From NCBI GenBank assembly GCA_958420075.1, contig CATZIM010000061.1, positions 1 to 8,531 on the forward strand: 8,531 nucleotides of DNA, given 5' to 3'. A program made the translations under genes and the position numbers. A model generated the notes under the pieces. That model was not told the DNA's origin. It searched no databases and was given only the letters and a program-made list of their open reading frames with translations. Position 1 is the stretch's first letter, and each line of letters begins with the position of its first letter. Below are positions 1 to 6,547 of the stretch, one piece after another. This DNA comes from an uncultured Clostridia bacterium. Its GTDB lineage: Bacteria > Bacillota > Clostridia > Lachnospirales > Anaerotignaceae.

Positions 1-1424
1 ATTTTGGAGCTATCGATGAAAATAATATTGTTGGTTTCATCGTAGCTACCAACTTTACTTTCGGTAATAGCCATTTTACCGTTTTGGGAGTTAGAAACAT
101 TACCACTTACTTTTGTGTCAGTCACAGAAATAGAACCAGTACCATTGTTGGTAAGATTACCATTTATGGTTGCACCGGTTACCGTTACATCAGTGAGACC
201 GTCATTCTGGACATTGCCGTTGATAGTAACACCATCAGCAACGGTTACGGTTGCACCGTCAGTTGCATCGTTTAAAACAATGTCACCGGTAATATTTCCA
301 CCGTTAATTTCAATCTCACCAGTTGTTTTACTTCCGCCCATAGTTTTGATAAAAGCACCACTTTCGTTTGCGGTAAAGGTACCGTTATGAATGGTCAGTT
401 GTCCTTGATCCATTGTACCATTAAGATAGCCATTCAAAATCACGGATTGAGCATTATTTTCAACTGCGAAAGTACCTCCGTTTACTTCTGCGACATTCCA
501 ATTTAAGAAGACTGCCTGTGATGCATTGGTGAATTCGCCACCATTGATGGTCAGTTCGCCATAATCGTCATTTTTAATGGTGTTCAGACCACCGGAAAAA
601 GTACCGCCTTCAATGGTCAAAACAGAATTTTTGCCACTGCCGTTATCGTTGCCGTTTTGCCAGCCATTTTCAAACAGACTGGAATATTTTCCGTTGTTTT
701 CAACATATACACCATCTTTTACAATCATAGTTCCATGATTCAAAAGAGTATAGCAAGAATTTCCACCATTGTGGTCAGCATCAATACCAGCTTCTTGGCT
801 TCTAATAAAGTTACCACCTTCTAATGTAGTAGTTCCGTTATTCCAAACGGTAGCTTTTCCGTGGGAAACATTATCAATTGTACCAGTTTTTTCTTCGCTG
901 GAATCTTTGATTGTCAGCTTCCCATTATTAGTAATGGTATGATTGGATGTATTTGTGATGGTATAACCATTCAAATCTAATGTGATATTCTGATCTTCTG
1001 CAATTGTGAAATCGCCTGTTACATTATTTTTCAAAACAATAGTAGATTCGGTTGTACCGGCGTTTTTCAAAGCATCGGACAATGTAGCATATCCGTTTCC
1101 TTGTGTTTCGTCAACGTAGAAAACATTTTCTTTTGCGCTGGCTTCATCATTTAATTCCTCAACAGTAGTGATACCCTCTGTTGTTTCAGTACCTTCATCA
1201 GAAAGAACCTCTTCTTCCTCTGTCTTTTCCGCAGGTGTCAGTTCTGCCCAAGCGTTACCTTCTTCGGTTGTTGTTTCCTCTGGCTGATCCGCAGAGGTCA
1301 AAGCAGGCGCTTCAATCACGTCTGTTTTGACAGGTTCGTCTGCCATTGCGGTCACAGGCGCGGCTGTCATTGCCATAGCGACTGCCAAAGACAGGGAAAT
1401 CATTTTTCCTGTACGTTTTTTCAT
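1..1424 (-). CDS. Secreted beta-helix (pectate-lyase-like fold) surface protein, C-terminus beyond the window
   Basis: This frame is open from an ATG at 1424-1422 down to position 3, giving 474 codons with no stop, so the C-terminus is missing. The start is fixed by AAAGGAGG six bases upstream. Residues 1-28 form a signal peptide (Lys/Arg n-region, hydrophobic core, likely cleavage after PVTAMA). Residues 29-98 are a low-complexity Glu/Thr-rich linker. From about 101 (VFYVDE) the protein becomes Asn/Gly/Thr-rich, with repeated strand-turn units such as DLNGYTI (150-156), LTIEGGTF (269-276), LTINGGEF (291-298), EVNGGTF (313-319), LTIHNGTF (343-350) and EINGGNIT (372-379). From about 391 the units tighten to roughly 20 residues. 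This pattern is typical of right-handed beta-helix surface proteins of gut Firmicutes. No catalytic residues were recognised, so adhesin or glycan-binding protein is as likely as enzyme. A cell-wall anchor, if any, would lie in the missing part. The gene is divergent from the regulator at 1794. Confidence 0.88.
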   Translation of the reverse strand, partial: MKKRTGKMISLSLAVAMAMTAAPVTAMADEPVKTDVIEAPALTSADQPEETTTEEGNAWAELTPAEKTEEEEVLSDEGTETTEGITTVEELNDEASAKENVFYVDETQGNGYATLSDALKNAGTTESTIVLKNNVTGDFTIAEDQNITLDLNGYTITNTSNHTITNNGKLTIKDSSEEKTGTIDNVSHGKATVWNNGTTTLEGGNFIRSQEAGIDADHNGGNSCYTLLNHGTMIVKDGVYVENNGKYSSLFENGWQNGNDNGSGKNSVLTIEGGTFSGGLNTIKNDDYGELTINGGEFTNASQAVFLNWNVAEVNGGTFAVENNAQSVILNGYLNGTMDQGQLTIHNGTFTANESGAFIKTMGGSKTTGEIEINGGNITGDIVLNDATDGATVTVADGVTINGNVQNDGLTDVTVTGATINGNLTNNGTGSISVTDTKVSGNVSNSQNGKMAITESKVGSYDETNNIIFIDSSK

Positions 1425-1521
1425 GATAATCCTCCTTTAATACATAATTGTTTTTTTATATCAAACCAATGTGGTATAGAATCAATTGGATCGATATAAA
1501 AATACATGCTCTTATGCTTGC

Positions 1522-1550
1522 ATTATACATTAGTTGTGAAAAAATTACAA
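1522..1550 (-). promoter_or_regulatory. SigA-type promoter of the surface-protein gene
   Basis: On the minus strand, TTGTAA (1550-1545, four of six consensus bases) is followed by exactly 17 bp and a perfect TATAAT (1527-1522). Transcription would begin near 1515, giving a leader of about 90 nt before the ATG at 1424. The palindrome GTGTACAC (1551-1558) lies immediately upstream of the -35 and could be an operator, but eight bases alone are weak support. Confidence 0.75.
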
Positions 1551-1658
1551 GTGTACACCTATGAATTTCGTGTAAATCGCAAAAATAATTATGTTTTGTG
1601 ATAAAATGAAATAAAAATAGAAATTTTGCCACGTTTTTATAGGGCAATATATTCGCCT

Positions 1659-1687
1659 TTGTGTTTTATCCCGGAACATGGTACACT
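1659..1687 (+). promoter_or_regulatory. Possible upstream promoter for the regulator gene
   Basis: TTGTGT (1659-1664) is followed by a 17-bp spacer and TACACT (1682-1687), with TG one base before the -10 (1679-1680), giving an extended -10. Each hexamer is only a partial match, so this is a weaker candidate than the promoter at 1749-1757. It would give a leader of about 100 nt. Confidence 0.3.
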
Positions 1688-1707
1688 ATTTTTAACGGAT
1701 AATTTAA

Positions 1708-1740
1708 TTTTTTTGTAAGGAAGTCACCGTTTTTTTGTAA
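1708..1740 (+). repeat. Tandem 11-bp direct repeat, candidate response-regulator operator
   Basis: The 11-mer TTTTTTTGTAA occurs exactly at 1708-1718 and again at 1730-1740, an offset of 22 bp (two helical turns), so both copies face the same side of DNA. The second copy ends 11 bp before the TATGAT -10 element, where a -35 hexamer would normally sit. OmpR/PhoB-family regulators bind tandem direct repeats in this arrangement. The inference is autoregulation by the product of the gene at 1794. T-rich sequence makes chance repeats easier, so this is a candidate only. Confidence 0.45.
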
Positions 1741-1748
1741 AATTTACT

Positions 1749-1757
1749 TGTTATGAT
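1749..1757 (+). promoter_or_regulatory. Extended -10 promoter of the two-component operon
   Basis: TG (1749-1750), one base, then TATGAT (1752-1757) forms an extended -10 element. No good -35 hexamer lies 17 bp upstream. That position is taken up by the tandem TTTTTTTGTAA repeats, which suggests an activator-dependent promoter. Transcription would start near 1764, leaving a leader of about 30 nt. Confidence 0.5.
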
Positions 1758-1793
1758 ATCGTTGAGAAAAAATGCAATACAGGGGGAACTATT

Positions 1794-2492
1794 ATGGAAA
1801 ATAAATTCAATATTCTGGTTTGTGATGACGACAAAAGCATTGTGGATGCCATCGAAATTTATCTCAAACAGGAAAACTATAACGTAATCAAAGCCTATAA
1901 CGGTTTGGAGGCACTGCAAGCTTTGGAAGAAAACGAGATCCATCTGATTTTGCTTGATGTGATGATGCCTAAAATGGACGGGCTGAATACAACAGTGAAA
2001 ATCCGTGAAACACTGAATATTCCCATTATCATTCTGTCTGCCAAATCTGAAGACACAGACAAGATTCTGGGGCTGAATTTCGGCGCTGACGACTATATCA
2101 CAAAACCTTTTAACCCGCTGGAACTGCTGGCAAGGGTAAAAAGCCAGATGCGTCGGTATACTTCTTTGGGCAGTATCGCGGAAAAAAGCAACGTGATCAA
2201 AATTGGTGGTCTGGAGCTGGATAAAGATGCCAAAGAAGTACGTGTGGAAGGGGAACCTGTAAAACTGACCGCAACAGAATATGGTATTTTGCAGCTTTTG
2301 ATGGAAAATGCCGGAAAGGTTTTTTCCATTGATCAGATTTATGAAAAAGTTTGGAATGAATTATCTTTCGCGCCGGAAAATACGGTTTCTGTGCATATTC
2401 GTCGTATTCGTGAAAAAATCGAGATCAATCCGAAAGAGCCAAAGTATTTAAAGGTGGTGTGGGGTATTGGCTACAAAATCGAAAAAATCTAA
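1794..2492 (+). CDS. OmpR/PhoB-family response regulator (VanR-like)
   Basis: This is a cytoplasmic DNA-binding response regulator of 232 residues, the normal full length for the family. The receiver domain spans about residues 5-121. It has the acidic Mg pocket at D11/D12, the phospho-acceptor D55 in LLDVMMPKMDG, S82 as the switch Ser/Thr, and Y101 and K104 in YITKPF. The winged-helix output domain spans about 134-232, with the recognition-helix segment NTVSVHIRRIREKIE (196-210) and the closing KVVWGIGYKIEK hairpin. The wording YITKPFxPLELLARVKSQMRRY and the C-terminus closely resemble VanR-type regulators of Firmicutes. That is family resemblance and does not imply vancomycin resistance, as no van ligase genes are present. 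The ATG is set by AGGGGG at 1781-1786. The gene overlaps the kinase gene by 26 bp. Expected action is to bind tandem repeats when phosphorylated by that kinase. Candidate targets are its own promoter and the divergent surface-protein gene. Confidence 0.95.
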   Translation: MENKFNILVCDDDKSIVDAIEIYLKQENYNVIKAYNGLEALQALEENEIHLILLDVMMPKMDGLNTTVKIRETLNIPIIILSAKSEDTDKILGLNFGADDYITKPFNPLELLARVKSQMRRYTSLGSIAEKSNVIKIGGLELDKDAKEVRVEGEPVKLTATEYGILQLLMENAGKVFSIDQIYEKVWNELSFAPENTVSVHIRRIREKIEINPKEPKYLKVVWGIGYKIEKI

Positions 2493-4812
2493 GCTGTACC
2501 AGACTGGCTGGAAGGTGTGTGCTTCCTGTCTGCTCTTTATAATGGCACTTGTGATTTTTTTCTGCGGTGTGGTATTTTCCAGCATCACGAAAGACTGGGG
2601 CAGGAGCATACTGACAGAAGAAAATTTTTATGACACTGTGGAGCTGCGCAATCTGTTTTTTTCTACATTAGACGAAGCAGTTCTGGCAGATGTTTATTAT
2701 GAAAGCGAAGCCAAGATACAGTCAGGGGAAAAAGTGGACAGAGAAGCACTGCTGGCTGGTTTCAAACGGTACTATAATATCATTGATGGGGTCATTACTG
2801 GAAATACGGAAATCAATGATACCTATGACGGCCTTATTGTTTATGGAGTCATTCCAGAAAGGTTGGAGGACAAGTTCATAGAGTATCAGGAACTGGTGGA
2901 AACTCGTTTGCCCCAGTATCGACAGATGTATATTCAGGATCAGCTGGATGAGTACCGGGAAGCAGTGCGATATCTGGAAGGTCTGACCAATTTTTATTAT
3001 TTTGTAGAAGATGAGCAGGGGCGTGTGATTGCCGGAAATGCAACTCGCGCAGAAGTCAGCAGCAAAAGTCATACCATTATGCTTTCTGCAGAATTTTCCA
3101 GCGATAACCTTAGTGATAAGTCCTATTATGCATACAGCAATGCCTATGTGGAAAACAGCAATTACCGTGTGTATGCTGCTGTGGATGAACCACTCAAAGA
3201 AGGCGATGTATTCTATGATTTATATCAGGAATTTGTACTGGCGAAAACCAGTATGCCATATCTGTTTGTGGTATCCACCGTTGCATTTTTGCTGTTTATG
3301 ATCTGCCTGGTGTATCTGATCCGTGTGGCAGGACAAAAACGAAAAGGGGGACAGGTGAAATACCTCTTTGTGGATAGGATTTACAATGAGATACATTTCC
3401 TTCTGGTCGTTTTATTTGGAATATTTTCCTTTTTTATGGCGTTGACCTTGTTGGAATTTATTCTTTACCGCGGTATGCCCTTCTGGTCATATGTGTTCCT
3501 GACACTGCTGGGCATTTTATACATTGCAGATGTAGCAGTAGGGCTCAGTTATGTTTTGTCCTTAAGCAGACAGATCAAAGGCAAAATTTTGGCACGGAAT
3601 ACACTGGTTTCTGTATTTCTGCGCAAGATCGCTTCTCTTTTTACAGGAGCAACTTTCCGGGGCTGGATGTTGTTGGTGATGCTGGCATATGGCGTTGGCA
3701 ACTGTTTCCTGGTGTTTATGATCTGCATGTATTTTAACAGCAGTCTGGTGTTGCTGTTCTTTGGACTGTTGATTGCATTTAATGTATTTTGTCTGTATCT
3801 GTTTTTGCGTGCCCTGCGTTCACTGAAGCGCATTATGATTTCCGCGAGAGAAACGTCAAAGGGCAATCTGACTTATCAGCTGGATTTGGCGGAGATTTCT
3901 CCATCCTTCCTGAACTTTGCAGAGGATATTGCCAACATTCAAGATGGTTTGAAGAATGCTGTAGAGGAAGCGGTAAAAGGGGAACGTATGAAAACAGAAC
4001 TGATTACCAACGTTTCTCATGACTTGAAAACGCCTCTGACATCCATTGTGACTTATGTAGATTTGCTGAAACAGCAGAAATTGGATAATCCTGTTGCCAG
4101 AGATTATGTGGATGTACTGCAGGTGAAGTCCTATCGTCTGAAACAATTGATTGAAGACCTCATTGAAGCCAGCAAGGTTTCCAGCGGAAATGTGGCTGTA
4201 GAAAAGATGCGGATTGATTACCGCCAGCTGACCATGCAGGCAATCGGAGAAATGGAAGAAAAGATTGAGGAAGCAAAACTGGAATTCAGACTCAGCTGTC
4301 CAGAACCGGTATTCATCGAAGCAGACGGCAGACATATGTGGCGGATTCTGGAAAATATGCTGTCCAATGTCATCAAGTATTCTATGGAAGGTTCTCGGGT
4401 ATATATTGATATTTTCCAGACGGAAGAACATGGTATTTTGGTAATGAAAAACATTTCCGCGGCACCCATTGATTTCGATGCCACTCGTTTGACAGAACGT
4501 TTTGTTCGTGGGGACAGTTCCCGTACTACAGAGGGCAGCGGCCTTGGACTTTCCATTGCCCAAAGTTTGGCAGAAGTGCAGGGTGGTACCTTTGGTATTC
4601 AGGTAGACGGCGATTTGTTCAAAGCCATTGTCAGCATGCAGCTTTGGAGAGATGTTCCTAGCGATACGGAAGATGATGACGAAGCAGAAGAGTTGGAAAC
4701 TGATGAATCTGCGGAAGAAATCAAAGACGAACCAGAAGTCGTGGAAGCAGAAGAATGTTCTTCAGAAAAACAGGAAGAAACAGAAACAGCAGAAGAAGAA
4801 CCAAAATCATAA
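2467..4812 (+). CDS. Membrane sensor histidine kinase (VanS-like catalytic core) with acidic C-terminal tail
   Basis: This 781-residue sensor kinase is the partner of the preceding regulator. It starts at a TTG inside the regulator gene, 9 nt after AAGGTGG (2451-2457), which implies translational coupling. The next in-frame ATG (codon 26) would fall inside TM1. TM1 spans about 17-39. An extracytoplasmic domain of about 220 residues follows, with VEDEQGRVIAG (180-190) reminiscent of a Cache/PDC strand. Further hydrophobic segments lie at about 264-286, 310-333, 338-362, 398-423 and 427-449. The DHp H-box NVSHDLKTPLTS places the phospho-acceptor at H518. The N-box is ILENMLSNVIKYS (627-639, N634) and the G2 box is GSGLGLSIA (690-698). 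The usual DxGxG G1 box is not recognisable: the region reads VMKNISAAP (659-667). Residues 731-781 form a tail with about half Asp/Glu. The sensed signal is unknown. HAMP was not recognised, but residues 446-500 form a plausible linker helix. Confidence 0.92.
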   Translation: MATKSKKSKLYQTGWKVCASCLLFIMALVIFFCGVVFSSITKDWGRSILTEENFYDTVELRNLFFSTLDEAVLADVYYESEAKIQSGEKVDREALLAGFKRYYNIIDGVITGNTEINDTYDGLIVYGVIPERLEDKFIEYQELVETRLPQYRQMYIQDQLDEYREAVRYLEGLTNFYYFVEDEQGRVIAGNATRAEVSSKSHTIMLSAEFSSDNLSDKSYYAYSNAYVENSNYRVYAAVDEPLKEGDVFYDLYQEFVLAKTSMPYLFVVSTVAFLLFMICLVYLIRVAGQKRKGGQVKYLFVDRIYNEIHFLLVVLFGIFSFFMALTLLEFILYRGMPFWSYVFLTLLGILYIADVAVGLSYVLSLSRQIKGKILARNTLVSVFLRKIASLFTGATFRGWMLLVMLAYGVGNCFLVFMICMYFNSSLVLLFFGLLIAFNVFCLYLFLRALRSLKRIMISARETSKGNLTYQLDLAEISPSFLNFAEDIANIQDGLKNAVEEAVKGERMKTELITNVSHDLKTPLTSIVTYVDLLKQQKLDNPVARDYVDVLQVKSYRLKQLIEDLIEASKVSSGNVAVEKMRIDYRQLTMQAIGEMEEKIEEAKLEFRLSCPEPVFIEADGRHMWRILENMLSNVIKYSMEGSRVYIDIFQTEEHGILVMKNISAAPIDFDATRLTERFVRGDSSRTTEGSGLGLSIAQSLAEVQGGTFGIQVDGDLFKAIVSMQLWRDVPSDTEDDDEAEELETDESAEEIKDEPEVVEAEECSSEKQEETETAEEEPKS

Positions 4813-4816
4813 ATGA

Positions 4817-4846
4817 TATCAATGCAACTTATGAATTATATTGATA
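4817..4846. repeat. Inverted repeat downstream of the kinase gene
   Basis: TATCAAT (4817-4823) and ATTGATA (4840-4846) are perfect 7-bp inverted copies separated by 16 bp, with the related sequence TGATATA nearby at 4854-4860. It is AT-rich with a long loop and no adjacent U-run, so it is not the terminator. It may be a protein-binding site or chance. Confidence 0.3.
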
Positions 4847-4881
4847 CATTTCATGATATATTTAATAGGTAGAAATTTTTC

Positions 4882-4934
4882 AGAAAAGCAATTTTTTCAG
4901 AAGATCGCCTTTTGAAGAAATTGCTTTTTCTCTG
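4882..4934 (+). terminator. Intrinsic terminator of the two-component operon
   Basis: A long hairpin has a left arm at 4882-4903 and a right arm at 4909-4931. The core GCAATTT..TTCA (4888-4899) pairs with TGAAGAAATTGC (4913-4924) through a single G-U pair. The inner GAAG/CTTT closes a 5-base loop (ATCGC, 4904-4908). The outer A-run pairs with the T-run 4925-4929. The A-rich left flank and T-rich right side would allow some function in both directions. It lies about 70 nt after the kinase stop and before the ClC promoter. Confidence 0.75.
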
Positions 4935-4953
4935 TAAAAATTTGCGGTTTTAT

Positions 4954-4982
4954 TTTGCAGGAAAGATGGGCTATGGTATAAT
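4954..4982 (+). promoter_or_regulatory. SigA-type promoter of the ClC transporter gene
   Basis: TTTGCA (4954-4959, four of six consensus bases), a 17-bp spacer and a perfect TATAAT (4977-4982) preceded by TG one base upstream (4974-4975, extended -10). Transcription would start near 4989, giving a leader of about 80 nt before the TTG at 5071. Confidence 0.75.
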
Positions 4983-5013
4983 GACTGCAAACTATTTTGA
5001 TGTGAAGTGTATG

Positions 5014-5035
5014 AGAATCTTCTGCAGACGATTCT
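5014..5035 (+). other. Small hairpin in the ClC gene leader
   Basis: AGAATC (5014-5019) can pair with GATTCT (5030-5035) around a 10-base loop containing the palindrome TCTGCAGA (5021-5028). The helix is only 6 bp. The leader does not show a pattern I recognise as the fluoride (crcB) riboswitch that often precedes CLC-F genes. The role is unknown. Confidence 0.3.
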
Positions 5036-5070
5036 GTAAGAAGAAATTAGAATAAAAGGAGAGATCCAGT

Positions 5071-6330
5071 TTGTTGGAAAGACTTAACCGTTATTTAGAG
5101 GGCAGTGAAAAGGGAGTTTATGTTTTTTTGATATGGTCTTTTATCGGTGCCGTCATTGGTGCGGTTGTTGGCGTGGTAGGGATTACTTTTCATATATTGC
5201 TTGAGGAAGTGACTGTATTTCGCATGTCCCATCCATGGATTTTGTTTCTGCTTCCTTTGGGCGGCCTTGTCATTGCAGGACTATATCACTTGCTTCGGAT
5301 GCAGAACGACCGTGGCACCAATTTGATTTTGATTGCCGTTCGTGTCAATGAAAAAGTAAGTCTGCGCTTGACACCACTGATTTTTATCAGTACCATTATT
5401 ACTCATTTGCTGGGTGGTTCTGCCGGCAGAGAAGGGGCAGCGCTTCAGATCGGTGGGAGTATTGGTTCTTTTATAGGCAGAAAAATTAAGCTGGATGAGA
5501 AAGATGAAAGAATCATTACCATGTGTGGCATGAGCGCAGGGTTTGCGGCATTATTTGGTACACCTGTAGCGGCGGTGGTGTTTTCTATGGAAGTCATTAC
5601 CGTTGGTATCATGCATTACTCAGCCATTGTGCCAAGTATCATTGCTGCCATTACGGCTACGGGTATTTCCATGGCGTGCGGTGTGACACCAACATCATTT
5701 ACATTGGAGTCTGTACCGGAATTGAGTGCATCAGGTGTTGGGTCTGTTATATTATTAGGTATGTTTTGTGCCGGTGTCAGTGTGTTGTTTTGTCTGGCCA
5801 TGGAAGCAGCAGGAAAATACTATAAACAGATTTTCAAGAATGGATACATCCGTATTTTTGTTGGGGGATGTATTGTGGTGGCTGTGACATTGCTTTTGGG
5901 TACTCGTGATTATAATGGGGCTGGGATGGATGTCATTTCCCGTGCCATTGCTGGTGAAGCAGAATATCCGGCATTTTTATGGAAAATTTTGCTGACAGCG
6001 TTGACGCTGGGAGCGGGCTATAAAGGCGGTGAAATCGTACCATCCTTTTTTGTAGGTGCAACATTTGGATGTGTGATTGGTCCATGGATTGGACTGCCAG
6101 CATCTTTTGCAGCAGGAACGGGCATGGCCGCGCTGTTTTGCGGTGTGACGAACTGCCCCATTGCTTCGGTAATCCTTTGTGTGGAGCTGTTTGGTGCAGA
6201 AGGAATTGCTTATTACACGCTGGCTTGTGCAATTAGCTATATGCTGTCTGGGTATTATGGCTTGTATTCGGAACAGAAGATCATGTATTCTAAAATGCAG
6301 CCGGAATTTATCAATAAAAGTGTTCATTGA
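5071..6330 (+). CDS. ClC-family anion channel/antiporter, CLC-F/SycA-like branch, no CBS domains
   Basis: This integral membrane anion transporter has 419 residues, the length of compact bacterial ClC proteins without CBS domains. Hydrophobic helices run throughout. The gating-glutamate motif is GREGAALQIGG (119-129), with E121 corresponding to the external gate. The next signatures are GTPVAAVVFSMEV (163-175) and GGEIVP (319-324), where chloride ClCs read GGIFAP. SGYYGLYSEQKIMYSK lies at the C-terminus (393-408). The first filter motif, normally GSGIP, reads GTNLI (82-86) and so lacks the filter serine. GTNLI and GGExxP resemble the SycA/CLC-F group, some members of which export fluoride. 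That substrate is inferred from these residues only, and chloride remains possible. The start is TTG at 5071 after AAAGGAGAG (5055-5063); a second TTG at 5074 would drop one residue. The gene appears monocistronic, with its own promoter upstream and another promoter downstream. Confidence 0.93.
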   Translation: MLERLNRYLEGSEKGVYVFLIWSFIGAVIGAVVGVVGITFHILLEEVTVFRMSHPWILFLLPLGGLVIAGLYHLLRMQNDRGTNLILIAVRVNEKVSLRLTPLIFISTIITHLLGGSAGREGAALQIGGSIGSFIGRKIKLDEKDERIITMCGMSAGFAALFGTPVAAVVFSMEVITVGIMHYSAIVPSIIAAITATGISMACGVTPTSFTLESVPELSASGVGSVILLGMFCAGVSVLFCLAMEAAGKYYKQIFKNGYIRIFVGGCIVVAVTLLLGTRDYNGAGMDVISRAIAGEAEYPAFLWKILLTALTLGAGYKGGEIVPSFFVGATFGCVIGPWIGLPASFAAGTGMAALFCGVTNCPIASVILCVELFGAEGIAYYTLACAISYMLSGYYGLYSEQKIMYSKMQPEFINKSVH

Positions 6331-6390
6331 TGTCTGCGCAGAGAAGGGGATTTTTCTAAAAAGAACGAATAGAAATTTTGAATAAATGGA

Positions 6391-6412
6391 TTTTATGCAT
6401 TGTTTTATACAT
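6391..6412 (+). repeat. Tandem TTTTATRCAT repeats, third copy at the ABC promoter
   Basis: TTTTATGCAT (6391-6400) and TTTTATACAT (6403-6412) lie in tandem at a 12-bp offset. The first copy recurs exactly at 6554-6563, overlapping the -35 region of the ABC promoter, and with one extra 5' A the shared word is 11 bp (6390-6400 and 6553-6563). Read on the other strand the unit is ATGYATAAAA, which resembles half of an ARG box. It is a candidate distal operator. Confidence 0.35.
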
Positions 6413-6547
6413 AAAAATTTATTGTCGAAATTACAAAAGTAGTTTGGAAAAATGAAAAAACGCCTCAAAAAACTTGAAAAACGGGAAAAACTGTGCAATG
6501 TGAATAAAAAAATATGAAAATCAAAGAATTTCTGGTGAAACATTCTG

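Larger units (their letters stand above)
1425..1793. other. Divergent intergenic region between surface-protein and response-regulator genes
   Basis: These 369 bases are AT-rich and hold no convincing gene. They contain the leader and promoter of the surface-protein gene on the left (about 90 nt of leader), an 8-bp palindrome GTGTACAC at 1551-1558 directly abutting the -35 hexamer of that promoter, and on the right the promoter and tandem repeats of the regulator gene. No strong intrinsic terminator is visible, as expected between two divergent starts. The middle (about 1560-1655) shows nothing beyond AT-rich sequence. Confidence 0.7.

Noticed and set aside
84..390. Two short plus-strand frames in the surface-protein region
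   Set aside because: Both are antisense to the open 474-codon minus-strand gene and reflect its Thr/Val/Gly repeats (complement of GGT, ACC, GTT codons).
1456..1647. 63-residue minus-strand frame in the divergent intergenic region
   Set aside because: It overlaps the surface-gene promoter and leader, has an AT-driven composition, and lacks a credible ribosome binding site.
3856..4563. 235-residue open frame on the minus strand inside the kinase gene
   Set aside because: It is an antisense shadow of the well-supported kinase catalytic core, with an unnatural His/Phe/Cys-rich composition.
1794..4812. Vancomycin resistance locus suggested by VanR/VanS resemblance
   Set aside because: No vanH, ligase or vanX-type gene is present. 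The resemblance is shared widely among Firmicutes two-component systems.
4983..5070. Fluoride (crcB) riboswitch in the ClC leader
   Set aside because: I looked for the conserved pseudoknot-forming strings and saw only a 6-bp hairpin. A covariance search would be needed for certainty.
6333..6342. Perfect palindrome TCTGCGCAGA right after the ClC stop, as a terminator
   Set aside because: With a minimal loop only three base pairs remain and no U-run follows, so it cannot be an intrinsic terminator. It could be a binding site, but ten bases alone do not support that.
5977..6543. 188-residue minus-strand frame over the end of the ClC gene and the intergenic region
   Set aside because: It is a shadow of the ClC coding frame extended through AT-rich DNA. 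Its Phe/Ser/His-rich composition is not that of a real protein.
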